A stretch of 64,000 bases of DNA from Haemaphysalis longicornis. Lineage: Eukaryota > Arthropoda > Arachnida > Ixodida > Ixodidae. The stretch's first letter is position 1; each line of letters begins with the position of its first letter. Below the pieces are notes generated by a model. It was not told the DNA's origin. It saw nothing but the letters and a program-made list of their open reading frames with translations, and searched no databases. The position numbers and the translations under genes were made by a program. The DNA lies in NCBI GenBank assembly GCA_013339765.2, contig CM023448.1:330261941-330325940 (forward strand), in the 5' to 3' direction. Positions 45,064 through 55,770 of the stretch are shown here, piece after piece.

Positions 45064-45860
45064 CTCCTAGGAGAGGGAAGACTCCCCTTAACCAACGCTG
45101 ACTAACCAACTTGAAGCTGTACGAAACCGTTCTGTGAGATTCATACTTCCTGACTATCATCGTACGGCCAGTGTAACTTCTATGAAATCGAGTCTGGACC
45201 TAACTCCTCTCGATACACGTAGAAAACTGTCCCGTCTGTCCCTATTGCCGAAAGTGCATCATAGTAACCCTATACTCAAATCACGCTGGATACAACCCGC
45301 ACGTTTCATATCTGAACGTCTTGACCATCGTCACAAAGTTCATATCCCGCACCAAAACACTGTCACCTACTCCCATTCTTTTTGACGAAAACGTGCCATG
45401 AGTGGAACAACCTGCTTATTAGCTTGCAATACTAACCCTGACCATTTCCGGGAAGCATTGTCAAATTAAAATTTATTGTAAGTTTTTTGCTTTTGTTTTT
45501 GTTGTTGTTTTTGTCTTATACTTTGTAGTAAAGAGTGCTTTTTCGTTGTGTTTACTGTTTCTTTTTTAGTGTATTGTATGCTTGTGTTGATCCACCATTT
45601 CTGTGTAGATAACTGCTGTTCTTTTATGGCGAATGAAGTGCATTTACCGTTTGCTTTTCTTTTGCTGCGAATGTGATCGCGTTTATGGCTGCGTTTAATG
45701 CATTTGCTTTACCACGTTTTTTTTTTTGTAAACATTTTTGCATATTTTTGTGTGTACAATCGTTGAACATTTGTCACGTGGTTTTGACATCTTTTTTTGC
45801 TCTTTTATGTGAGCACCTCCCTCTACAATGCTTCTATGCCCGGAGAGTAACATAAATTAA

Positions 45861-45911
<51 letters not shown>

Positions 45912-45977
45912 ACAAAAATAACCAAACACACAAACAAACAAATAAACAAATAAATAAATAAATAAATAAATAAATAC
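45064..45977 (+). mobile_element. 5'-truncated LINE 3' end nested in another LINE, (AATA)n tail
   Basis: The plus strand reads NQLEAVRNRSVRFILPDYHR and continues through the open frame 45134-45385 (DLTPLDTRRKLSRLSLLPKV, RWIQPARF). After a frame change DHFREALSN ends near 45470. This is the C-terminal tail of a CR1/L2-like LINE. About 370 bp of T-rich UTR leads to an (AATA)n array (45855-45976). It sits in the minus-strand LINE between its ...IFVHANGG and SGVPQGS blocks, whose reading would be continuous without it. No clear target duplication was seen. Confidence 0.75.
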
Positions 45978-47530
45978 TGCCCCCGTTTGCATGCACGAAG
46001 ATTATCTGTCCGATAAATAATTTCATAAAAGGAATGTGAGGGCTGGGTGTAAATCGAGTTGATGCAGCTTCTTAAATATTATATAGGGGCAGACGACATG
46101 AAAAGCCTCTATCACATCGAAGTAAGCGACATCGAGTTGCCATCTCCCGTGCACAGCTTTCGAAGCATGCATCATAAAATTGACAAGATTGGTAGTCATC
46201 GATCACCCAGCGAGAAAGCCGTGGTGCTGAGATAATAATATGGTTTTTACACCGAATGTAAGTAGTATATGCAGTACGGTCTAAGAGAGTTTTGAAGCAG
46301 CGCAGAGAATAGAAATCGGGCTGTAGTTTCTGGAGTCTAATTTTGACCCTGGCTTACATATAGGAACAACACGCGCAGTCTTCCAACGAGTGGGAAACCT
46401 GCCAGTTTTAAGAGAGTTTGAAATATACACATCAAGACCAGAACAAGGAGATCCCCAAACGCCTTCAGTACTGCAGAAGGGATGCCTTCATGGCTGCACG
46501 AAAATGGCAGCTTTATTCGCTTTAGAGCTTTAGGAAACAGACTTTCGAAAACCAACATTTCTGAGCATTTATCATACCCCGGGGACATTTGAGGCAGGCG
46601 GCCTGCACTTTTCTTGCCGTATACTGAAGGAAACTGTTCCACAAAAACATTAGAGATATCTGGTGTTCTCTCACGCCTCTCATCGGGGAGGTTTATTTGC
46701 TTACTTGTGTTACCTTCCGGGCCTGAGGTAAATATTCCCTGGATATTTGAGCCCAGAAGGCGTTAGTATTGCGTGGCGGGTAACCTTCAACAGCAGCAAT
46801 GTAACTGGACCTATGGCGCTTAAGCAGATATTTACAAAGAGACCGGAATTGATCAAACTCACTCTGCCACCTTCCTTGGCGAGTTTTTTTTTTTTTTTTG
46901 CTTGTTTGTGAGCTGTATTTTCTTTCCAAGGCCTTGACTTAGTTTTCTTAGTTCAGCGGAAAAAAACTCCAGATAAGTTGTCTTTCTTTTGTGCGCTTTT
47001 AGGTACAAATCTGTTTAAGCCATCGTCGAGAAGTTCAGTGAAATTATCAGTCTGCTTGTCAGCGTCATTGAGGTTGACTATCGCCGCCCAATCCGTCTCA
47101 CTGAGGAAGTGGAATAAACCGATATAAGGCACACGAGCAAAGGCATAACCACACTTCTGGTGTGCTGACAGAAGTGTGCTCGTGTGCTGACCGTGGTGAG
47201 CGAGGGATACGTTAGATATTGAAATGAGCAAGAGGGTGAAACTTTTCAGGTTTTACGAGGTCAATAAAACTGCGCGAAACCACAACATGTTCTAAGCTAG
47301 TGAAACACAAGGCTAAAAACGTTTCCACACGAACTCTTCACGAAGTTGCACTGTTAAACAAAAACTACTAAAATGTCACACTTCTGTGATATTGGATGGG
47401 ACGCCCGTATAAACAACTGAGTTTCTCATGAAATGCCGGGTGCGGTGAAGCACCCAGGAATCAGAAAATTGTGGTCACTAAGCGAGGTTACAATCTGCTG
47501 CGACGAGAAAATCACGCAGTGCCGCTCCGT
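45978..47530 (-). pseudogene. CR1/L2-like LINE, endonuclease end to RT motif A
   Basis: Minus-strand reading: a weak endonuclease tail (TSLSDHNFLI near 47480), a linker with PYIGLFHFLSETDWAAIVNL (open frame 47231-46953), and FDQFRSLCKYLLKRHRSSYI with NTNAFWAQISREYLP (46929-46693). RT fingers follow with GIPSAVLKAFGD and CIFQTLLKLAGFP (46642-46337), then decayed RT down to about 45985. Stops and frame changes are frequent. The RT continues at 45063 after the nested insertion. Confidence 0.75.
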
Positions 47531-47855
47531 GCTGGCGATAGCTAGAGCTTTCGCAGTGTTTCCAGACGCGAAGGAAAGAGCGAAAGCGTCTATCGGGAAT
47601 GTTGCAGATTCCCTTTAACTGTACTATCCTCTGCAAAATGTTTTCCACGTGAGGTCAATGATTACAACACTAAGTGGAACTAAATAAAAGGTTAGCAGGA
47701 AAACTTAGGGCTGCTTGTGTGTGTGAATGCGAGAACATTACTCTTTATGGGCGTAAGTTAATTTTTAATAATTTAGTTGAGTTCAATTATTTAACTGAAT
47801 TTAACTTTATTCTTGGCTCATAAGCCCGCCGTTGCATACCCCGCAGTTGTTTTCT
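47531..47855. other. no gene recognised
   Basis: AT-rich, with imperfect TTTAATTTA-type repeats near 47760-47810. Nothing else was seen. Confidence 0.5.
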
Positions 47856-48101
47856 TGAGGTTGTCACTAGTGGTGCAAGGCTGGAGAAACAGCAGAGCTC
47901 GCGGCCCTTCTCTCTTCGTCGGAGACCCGGCTGTTGCACCTCACATTTACTTCAGAACTTGCCGGTGAAAGTTCTCCGTGACTGGCAGGCCCGTATCGTT
48001 TCGTCCGCAGGCCTTAACATCTCTCCGAAAGTGGACCGCGTTGGCACGGACTAGAACTCGCGGCCAAGTCCAAAGCCACCGCCCGCGCTACCAACCGGAA
48101 G
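47856..48101 (-). repeat. second SINE family, copy 2 with tRNA-like head
   Basis: On the minus strand: GGTTGGTAGCGCGGGCGGTG (A-box region, about 48095-48076), CGCGAGTTCTAGTCC (B-box region, about 48063-48049), then the body shared with 43270-43500, ending in CTTGCACCACTAGTGACAAC. Presence in two places and a Pol III-like split promoter support a tRNA-derived SINE. The tail is not clear. Confidence 0.6.
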
Positions 48102-48110
48102 GAAATGCTG

Positions 48111-48335
48111 TGCGTCCGAAATGCGATGATAGCTCAATCTGGTAGACGCTGGTTCGATTCGGGAAGCGTATATTTTTTTTTCTTTCCAATTGGTTCCACA
48201 TGTTATTGTTCCCGACCGCTGCTAACCCCGCACCCCTCGGCCCTTTGGAGTGGCCCACTAGTGGTGAGGTTGCTAGTTTCACGGCGTCAAGGTCCCGGGT
48301 TCAATTGCCGGGACCTCCTTAACCACGTTTTTTTT
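48111..48335 (+). repeat. two decayed tRNA-like heads
   Basis: Unit 1: TAGCTCAATCTGG (A box) and GGTTCGATTCGG (B box) only about 8 bases apart (48131-48160), followed by a T-run; the anticodon-arm region is missing. Unit 2: CCCGGGTTCAATTGCCGGG (48295-48313, B box in a stem) followed by T10 and T9 runs. Neither can fold as a full tRNA. Confidence 0.45.
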
Positions 48336-48409
48336 TTATTTTTTTTTCTGGGGGCTTCGAGGTTTTTTGGTGCGACGGACGGACAAAGCTCAGCCTAAAC
48401 AGCTTTGCT

Positions 48410-48482
48410 GTTATAAAGCCGCGTATCTTCTCTTTTCGTTGCATATGTCGACAAAAGACGATAGTCTTTTCATTCGTAGCGA
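48410..48482 (-). repeat. GACGATAGTC-family internal fragment
   Basis: GCCGCGTATCTTCTCTTTTC followed by AAAAGACGATAGTCTTTT (48452-48469) matches the internal palindrome region of copy B (18908-18960). The element ends are missing. Confidence 0.6.
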
Positions 48483-48559
48483 TTTCATTCTGCCCACCTT
48501 CCACGTGCTAAGAGACCGGCTAGAAGGAAGGAGCGATTATAATGACCCATTGAGTATAG

Positions 48560-49444
48560 AAAAACACCCGCGATAGCAACTTGTTAGTGGTACTTCAGCG
48601 AAAGGTGACAATGATTGGATTCTAGGAAAGATAGTAGCTTAGTAATACCACAAGCAGCGGTAGTGGTCGCTGGTAGCCCAAGGCTGCAGAACGTTAGCAC
48701 AAAGGAAGAGAAGGTATTGAAAAATGCCATCGGATGTCCTTCGCATCAAACCAGTTGATCGCTCCTCATTTTTTTCTCTCAGTTTGGTTGCTCCCTACAG
48801 TATTACTTTGTATATATACTTGTTTTAAAACCCTCGAATGAATATAAAATATTCATTAGGCATTTGTTTATAACGTTCTGTGCGAGATGTCAATATTACC
48901 CTAGGAACAACATAACAGCGCAATACGTGCACAAAAAAAAAACATTTTATTGCATTTAGTGGTTGTCACATGAATACTTCCCGGCTATTTTGTGCGCAAA
49001 AAAATTTCCTGAATGGTCGAGAGGGAGAGCGCCGCAAAATTTCAAAAATTCCGAGGACCCCAAAAATATCGAGGCTGGTCCAACCTACTAATCGACCTTA
49101 ATCGGCTCGCTAATTCCTCTATAGTCCAAACTCATGAACACACCAATCCTATTACTTCACACTAGTTCACCCACTCATCTCACTAAATCCAACCTAGTCT
49201 ACCGGCTAATCTACATTAATCGGATTTAATCCATGCGTCCCTTAAATTTGAGGGTTGAGCAGATTCAAGATTATATAGAAATGCCGTCGCATTTAATTTA
49301 AAAATGAAGTTGGGGAGGCCCCAAAGTTTTTTTACTTCTCATGATCCATTAACGCAGTAAACGAGGGACACAATTCACTGTGCAAGAAGTGTCGGTGACG
49401 TAAAGGACTGCGACTGTTTGTGTCTCACCGGTGTTTGTATATAA
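48560..49444. other. no gene; pyrimidine-rich TAATC-type sequence
   Basis: 49070-49240 is strongly biased to C, T and A with irregular repeats of CTAATC, ACCTAATCT and TTAATCGG-like words. It is followed by ordinary sequence up to the TAA target site of the Harbinger element (49442-49444). No coding signal. Confidence 0.5.
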
Positions 49445-49470
49445 TACCCCCGTCAAACGGGCCTATTTAA
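49445..49470 (+). repeat. left terminal inverted repeat of Harbinger element
   Basis: TACCCCCGTCAAACGGGCCT, then a match into TTTAA. Fifteen consecutive bases are identical to the reverse complement of the right end. It is followed by a palindrome-like TTAAGTGCACTTAA (49467-49480). Confidence 0.9.
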
Positions 49471-49826
49471 GTGCACTTAAGCTGAGTACACTTGGGCTTC
49501 CCGAATGACACTTTGGCTGCGTGCTGCTAAACGACGAAATAAAGTGTGTTTGGCCGTGATGACAGTGACGATAGCCGGCGTAAAGATTTTGTAAATAAAG
49601 CAAAATAAGCGGGAAGTATTGAAAAATTGTCTTTTTATTACTTTAAAAAGCGGCATTAATACTTTAACTGCGTATCAAGCAAAAAAAATGAAAGTTTTTC
49701 TGAACCAGAAGTGCATAAACAGCCAAGACTAGTACGTAGCATATCCAAAGCAGAGCGTACAAAAATGGCTAAAAAAACAGTGCCAACGCCGTCGAGAGCG
49801 AATGGAAGCGCGTTCTAGCTGCCTAT

Positions 49827-51363
49827 ATGTGCGTCCGAGCCCAGCGCTTGCGCGAAGAGCTAACATTTGAAGTGGAAATGGAGTCGTACAGGCAATATCA
49901 AAAGATATTGAAGATCGTATTTGTGCGAACAACTTTGCCATCGCCGCAGTGGTGGATGAAAGTCTGCCTCGATCAAGAATGAACTTCCAGCGAAATGAAT
50001 AGTGGTTCGAAGAAACCTTGCCACACTTGGGTGGCCAGAACTTCAAGGAAGCTTGCCGATTAACACCAGTTACGTTCAGGTACTTGGTGGAGTCCTGTCG
50101 GTCTTCCCTGGAGCGCCAGACGACAGTGATGAAAGACCCGATCTCCGTCGAAAAATGCGTGGCCGTGGGCCTTTACCGCCTCTGTTCTACTGCTGACGAC
50201 AGGACGATCGCCCACCTGTTCGGCATCGGACGATCAACTGTGAATGTGCTCTTCAGAGAGTTTTGGGCTGCTGTCATCACAATTCTAGAGGACGACTGGG
50301 TGGGGATGGTTCCTCTGGATGGGATGGCCGTGCACATGCGGGAATTTCACGCCGTCACGGGCTTCCCCCAAGCAGTTGGCGCCCTGGACGGGTGCCACTT
50401 TCCTGTTTCGCCTCCAAAAGAATCAGCAACTGATTACTACAACTACAAGGGGTGGTAGGTTCTTCTGTTCTGTTCTATTCTGTTCATTTCATGTAAGCCA
50501 TCCTGTGTAACCCGAATTTGTCTGTATTGCCAATCGAAAGTAACTAGAAGCAAATTGACACTACGTAGCTGCATGTTTCTAAATTCCATTGCATGTAAGC
50601 CATCCTGTGTAACCCGAATTTGTCTGTATTGCCAATCTATAGTAACTAACCATTTTCGGTTTGGTGGAAAGATTGTCTAAGCAATAATGTTTATTGACTT
50701 GAATGTTCGAAACTTAGTATTGTTTTTCCTTGCAGGTATAGTATAATACTACTTGCCCTGGTTGACCACCGCTACCGCTTCCGGTATGTCAACGTTGGTA
50801 GTCCAGGTGGATGCCATGATGCTGGTGTGTACGGCGCTTCGAACCTGTGCAGAACCGCGGAGAGCGAGAACTTTAGCTCCCCGGTTGCTCTTATGAGTGG
50901 CACTGAGGTGCCACCCATTATTTGGTGCGACCAAGCATTCCCACTCGGTGCACACTTACAGAAGCCGTACGCGCACGCTGCCAGTGACTCGAAAGAGGCG
51001 ACATACAACTATAACTTGTCGAAAACAAGGCGCATTGTAGAAAATGCATTCGGCCGGCTGAAGGCATGGTTCCGCTTTATAATGAAGCGCATGGAATGTC
51101 GCCTGGCACATTCCAAACAGGCTATCAAAGCCGCGTGTATTCTGCACAAGGTGTGCGAGTCCCTGAAGGACAGCGTAGAGCAGCGGTGGGAAAGCGAGGC
51201 ACGTGCGCTGGATGCTCTCTATGCACAGCCCACTCGTACTACGCAGGCGGCCAGTCAGAGGGGGCACCAAGTCCGGGACGCCCTTGCCAATTACTTTTGG
51301 AGGCAGGCCGGGCACACTGCATACGCCCATGCGCCTTCTAAAGAAATTGAAAAGCACATTTGA
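49827..51363 (+). pseudogene. Harbinger DDE transposase (HARBI1-like nuclease), two exons, N-terminus interrupted
   Basis: Exon 1 (catalytic part) is open from 50003 to 50454: EETLPHLGGQNFKEACRLTP, RTIAHLFGIGRSTVN (helix-turn-helix-like), and GALDGCHF with the first catalytic Asp at 50387. The donor G|GTAGGT at 50455 and acceptor TTGCAG at 50735 join to KGWYSIILLALVDHRYRF. Exon 2 (50736-51363) has VGSPGGCHDAGVYG (second Asp at 50818) and RRIVENAFGRLK (Glu at 51040), completing DDE. The plausible N-terminal stretch, open from ATG 49827 (EELTFEVEMESYRQYQK, PSPQWWMKVCLDQ), is separated by a frame change at about 49975 and a TAG at 50000. No ATG starts the catalytic frame before about 50127. The catalytic core looks intact, but the gene is probably broken. 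The protein would cut and insert at TAA-like targets. Confidence 0.85.
50455..50735 (+). other. transposase intron with duplicated 57-bp block
   Basis: The GT-AG intron contains GTAAGCCATCCTGTGTAACC and the following roughly 35 bases twice (50493-50547 and 50595-50648), about 102 bp apart and nearly identical. The splice is supported by the continuous family-typical reading across it. Confidence 0.8.
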
Positions 51364-52198
51364 ACAAGCACGTCTTTCTTGTGCAGCTTGTGTCAGCTAT
51401 GTGATAAAAGATGTTTGTTCCCTGCTGTAGACTTATTTCTTCAATGTTACAACGTCGAGAAAAACCTGGGCGTGATGTAGTTGTTTTCCAGCCCAAAAAC
51501 AATATTCTTCACTATTCTTTTTTCCCCTCACTGCGAAACAATAGAATGACCTTGATAGTAATATTAAACAACTTGCATCTATGAATTTTAAAAATTGATC
51601 TCTGACTGACCAACAATGTTTGCATGTGAAGCCTTTTCCACGTTATTTCAATTTCATTGTTCTGTGCGATGACTTCAGCATTTTATGTTGCTTTTGTTGT
51701 TTTACCATGTATCCCACTTGCTATGGCCCCATGCATGTTGGGGCTCGCATTATTGCTAAATAAATAAAAAAGTGCAATCCAGCAATCCTCCTGCTTCAAT
51801 CCTAAGCATCTGTTCTAGTGTACAAGCGGTGCATTATCGCTTATTAATCACTTTGAGATGAGTTTTTGTTCTTGGTAATATACTGGTAGCAGAAAGAAGC
51901 ACGCACCATCCTCTAGATCTCATTTTGTCCAAATGATTGAATGTCACCTTTTTTTTCGGTTCACTTCACCAATAACAAACGCATGCAAGTTTCTACCAAT
52001 GTTTGTTCTTCCTCAGAAAAACAGCAGTTGCAGGTGGGAGTGAAGCTTACAAACTAATGTAACATTGAGGGTTGATTAACTCGTAGTATAAAAATGCTGA
52101 TCTTCCTTCTTGCTACACTGCAAAGATTAGAAAGGTGAACTTCTGTTGCCAGAAGTGAAGGGAACCTGACAAAAGCAGACATCCTGCGTGTCAACAGT
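51364..52198. other. Harbinger spacer between convergent genes
   Basis: AT-rich spacer between the transposase stop and the Myb-like gene stop. AATAAA occurs at about 51761 for the transposase (GCTAAATAAATAAAAAAG). No further gene. Confidence 0.6.
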
Positions 52199-53590
52199 TT
52201 ATTTGTTGCACAGCTTTGCTAACAGGTCGAAGAATTTTTCCTCCCTCTCTTCCTGGCGCTGCATGAACTGCAGGTGCTGCTCACGCAGCTCCAGCTCCCT
52301 ATCCCTGCGCTGTTCTAACGAGCAACGCAGCTGCCTCTGTTCGTCGAGAATCTGAAGTACAACAGTGCTTGGTGCAGGTGCCCGCTTTCTCCCCGCAGCT
52401 TGTGAACGCCTAGGGGTCGCCGCTGCTTGTTCCAATTCATCTGCAGGCTCCATTTCTTCTTCGCCACTCTCATAAACTTCTCCAGGTAGCTGCTCGTTGC
52501 TGCCACTGCTGGTAGATGGGAGTGGTGAGGCTGCTCGTTGGTCATGAAGCAGTTGCGCTGTCCATTGTTCTTGTGGCGACTCTTCAACCAGGCCCACACC
52601 TCCGTGAACCATTCCACTGAAAAGCTAAATAAAACATAGTTCTTCAACCCAACAAAAATGCAAAGGACAAACTTCTCAGCTTTTCTATGCAATTTACAAG
52701 CCCTGTCACCTCGCATTCATGACACCTCCGATTTGCAGACGTGAAAGGTGCGTGGTGAGGTCACTGGAACATGTTGCAAGTGAACAGTGGTTGTATAGAT
52801 AATTCATCCTGAAGCCGATGAGGCACTGAAACAAGCAAAGAAAGGCATAAACGCCCTGCCAGAGAAACCACTAAGCAAGGCGGCTAAAAATATGCATGCA
52901 GATAAACTGGCAGTGTTCGCTAAGTGCCTACGTACCTGCACTGGAAAAGCAGCTGCTGCAGCAGGAGCTGCAGCAGGGCCACATCTGCTTTCCTGCACCA
53001 ATTCTCGGCTGTTTTTGTCCAATTTACCCGGAAAGACATTGATGTCACGGAAGAATCTCCACTTGATGGCACCCTTCCCAGTCGTCGTGCCGGTACGATT
53101 GTAGAACCGAAACACAATGCGGACGATTGCCAACTTTAAGTGCACCTATTGCATAAAGGTACGCGGCAAAAACCACCTTGTTTTTGTGAGTTACCAGCTT
53201 CTTTAAAAAGTACGTACTACAAAAAAGAGCTTTGTTTTTGTAAGTTACCCGTTTCTTTAAAAGTACGTCACTACAAAATAGAGGTAGAAACATCGCTTCA
53301 AGAATGAGACCAAGCAGTTAGCAGGAATTCCTGCATTAATGCGGTACTTACCTGAACAAGTTGCCCAGGTTCTCGATCTTCTTCTTCACCTCTTTAACAG
53401 TCTTTTCTATTCCGAGGGCAACGAGTCGCCCCGCGATACGGGCGTACACATGGTAGTTGCGCTTAGCACGACGCAAGTCAGGCAGGTGATCTTGCCATAG
53501 TATAATTACTGCGCGTGTCTCGTCGTCCGTCCACTTTGTGCGATCCTTGCCGCAGTTCGAACAAGCAGAGTCGTCCGCGTTGGTCGCCAT
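52199..53590 (-). CDS. Harbinger Myb/SANT-like accessory protein, three exons
   Basis: Exon 1 (53590-53352) starts at ATG and encodes MATNADDS..., then a Myb/SANT-like domain (Trp20 in KDRTKWTDDE, Trp32 in ILWQDHLPDL, VKEVKKKIENLGNLF). It ends at AG|GTAAGT. Exon 2 (about 53145-52936) has NRTGTTTGKGAIKWRFFRDI and an Ala-rich stretch, then CAG|GTACGT. Exon 3 (52624-52199), after TTTTATTTAG, ends in an acidic region and a charged coiled-coil-like C-terminus (LELREQHLQFMQRQEEREEK). Phases agree at intron 2, but at intron 1 my joined frame is off by one base, so either the acceptor is elsewhere or this copy is broken. In Harbinger systems this protein binds DNA and brings the transposase to the nucleus and element ends. 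Confidence 0.75.
53175..53272. repeat. intronic tandem duplication, about 53 bp period
   Basis: CTTGTTTTTGTGAGTTACC and CTTTGTTTTTGTAAGTTACC are each followed by TTCTTTAAAA and AGTACGT..ACTACAAAA, two copies in intron 1 of the Myb-like gene. Confidence 0.65.
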
Positions 53591-53934
53591 GAGACAATGT
53601 AAAATGCCCGTATACGGAAGGACACCAGCGCAAACGCGTGCAGTTGTTCGCACCACAACTTCGCTCACAACAGAGATTCGCGTAAGAAAAATGGCCGCCG
53701 TTCAAAGAACACCCTCAACAAAAAAAAACGAGAGAAGGATCGAGAGTATTTGCAAGGTTTTCTCGGCTACTTGGATGTTTTTAAGCATAAACAAATATAA
53801 TTTGCTAATTCAAATATAATTTGCTAATTCACGTTTTTAAGTAGGTTACCACTAGTTTGACGGTTTGTAATCTTGAAATTATGTTTTTAATTTTTGAACC
53901 ACTGCTGACGAGAGTACTCACTCGGCGAGCTGGC

Positions 53935-54066
53935 CCCGCTAAAGTGTGTTTGGGGACCACACTCAGCTTAAAGTGCGTTCCTTGTTAAGTGTCATTCGCG
54001 TTTGCCGTTTAGCTGCTCCCGAATGACATTTTAGCCGAGTGCACTCTGTGTAAGTGCACTTAAAGG
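53935..54066 (-). repeat. internal inverted copy of the Harbinger left subterminal region
   Basis: The reverse complement reads TTTAAGTGCACTTA, then ATGTCATTCGGGAGCAGCTAA and AAGCTGAGTG and AAACACACTTTAG. These blocks (with rearrangement) recur at 49464-49545. It marks what looks like an older right end lacking the terminal 20 bases. Confidence 0.65.
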
Positions 54067-55770
54067 AGCCACGAAGAGAAAACACAAGTTTGGTTCATTC
54101 GAAAGATTGCCTCGTTAGAACCATACTGACACCACTTTTAACACTTCGCTCAAATAAGCTACATAATTAGGAAAAAAGGGAATGACCATGCGACCCACCA
54201 GCTCATTTCCCGCAACAGAACCTATAATGTCACACGAGAATGCTCTGCGATTGGCGGAGGCCGGCAAAAGCAAACGCAAGTTAGGCAGGGCTTACCATAC
54301 TGTTAAACATACTGTACATTGCTTTTATGACACTAAGAACGGTGGAGTAAACGGTTGAAGTTCCGAATAAACACGCAAGCGTGTATGCCAATGCGTACGA
54401 AACTACCGGCGCCAGCCGAACTCGACATCTCGCCGTCGCCACCGTCGCGCAGACGAATTTTTGGGGTTCGAGGCTCCTCGGGGCCAACGAACAGTCCCAG
54501 CACGCACAGCCGCGACCTTGCTTGCTATCGTAATCCCTTCACAGGAGGTTGGCCGTCATATCGCCAACCAGCAAAGGTAAAAATAGAAACGAGGGGAGTA
54601 AGGAACAGCAAGCAGCGACGAGATAGTGACAGTCGTCGCAGAAGTTTCGGAATGGTGTTGGCTTGCTGCTGTTGTTAGGAGCTCGTTTCCAGTTTACAAC
54701 CACTGAAAACTTCAGTTTGTTCGAGTACTTTACAATGAAATTTCGTTGCTGCGTTTTGAAATGCCCATGTAGTACGGGCAAATCGTCGAGGGAGTGCGAC
54801 ATCCCCGCCGGTGAGGAGATCTCCTTTCATGTGCTGGCCAACGACGAACCTCGGCGAAGCAAGTGACTACGTTTTGTGAACTTTGCAAACGGAGGAGAAA
54901 GAGAGCTAAAGGAAGTACGAGTGTGCTCGCTTCATTTCCGAGGAAGTGATTACGGCAGGGACCCTTACGTTAGCTCACTCCTGGGACATGCTGGCGCTCG
55001 TCGCCGACTTCGTCAAATCGCCGTCAAAGCGCTCTGACCTTGGGGGAAAAAAATGCCGTACACACACCGCGCATTGACGCTCGTATCTTTCTGGTCGGAG
55101 CAGAGAGCTCGCGCGAACGGCTTTCCATACACGACAACCGGCCAACTGTATAAAGCGATACTGCTACTGAAATTGAACTATTATTAACCGTAATAAAAAT
55201 ACGGCACATACGTACCAGTCTGTATTCGTCCGTCGCGACGGGGCTGACGAGGCAGCGGTGCCGACGGCTGGGCGTTCGTCTGTTGTGGCTATCGCGGAAT
55301 GATGGCTTTCCGGTCCATCCGCGTATCCACAACTCCTGCCGCTCGTGCACTTAGAAGCATTGAGCGTTCAAGTGGTGTGAGGTTGTTAAATGCAAGCCCC
55401 GAGCTTCTCGGCCGAGAGTTTTGTTCTCCGGATCAGGCGATTCCATGACTAGCGCTGCGGGTGCACTAGGTTTTACTAGTATTTTTAAAATGGACGCCGT
55501 CTTGGTTTCCGGTTCCTGTTTGATTCCCGCGTGTGGGTGCTATATGGAGTCGACATACTAAGTATCTGTTTCATGGACCGGCTTGTATGACGCCATTGTT
55601 CACGTCACGAAATGTGCAATTTAGCGGGAGATTTAAAATTTTGGCTTAAATTGCCTTATTTCTGAGTGAATAAAGCATCATTTGCTTCCGGGAAAGCGCT
55701 TAGGGTACTATGAAACACCTAATCTTTCGAATAAAACAAACTTTTGTTTTCTCTTCATGGCTCCTTTAAA
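54063..55770. mobile_element. fold-back segment forming the right part of the Harbinger element
   Basis: AAAGGAGCCACGAAGAGAAA, then ACACAAGTTTG, and TTCATTCGAAAGATT at 54064-54110 match the reverse complement of 55716-55767 (AAAGGAGCCATGAAGAGAAA, then ACAAAAGTTTG, and TTATTCGAAAGATT). About 1.6 kb lies between, including a THAP frame. It may be a second transposon inserted at the old right end, or a captured host segment flanked by duplicated ends. Confidence 0.65.
54735..55037 (+). pseudogene. THAP-type zinc-finger domain frame with in-frame TGA
   Basis: The frame from ATG 54735 reads MKFRCCVLKC (first two zinc ligands, C-x3-C from Cys6 and Cys10). It continues to RRSK, a TGA at 54864-54866, then LRFVNFANGGERELKEVRVC and SLHF (Cys64 and His67 completing C2CH) and GSDY, stopping at 55035. 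In THAP domains a tryptophan usually stands where the TGA falls, so TGG to TGA is the likely change. C-x53-C is slightly longer than the usual spacing. THAP domains bind DNA and occur in several transposases and in host regulators. Nothing beyond the domain is recognisable here. It could be an exon of a captured host gene, with the remaining exons unseen. Confidence 0.7.

Noticed and set aside
45823..46026. Ile-Tyr-Leu-Phe repeat protein on the minus strand
   Set aside because: Translation of the (AATA)n LINE tail.
55024..55350. minus-strand exon with donor-like GTACGT near 55220
   Set aside because: An open frame and a donor-like site exist, but no domain, acceptor or partner exon could be identified.
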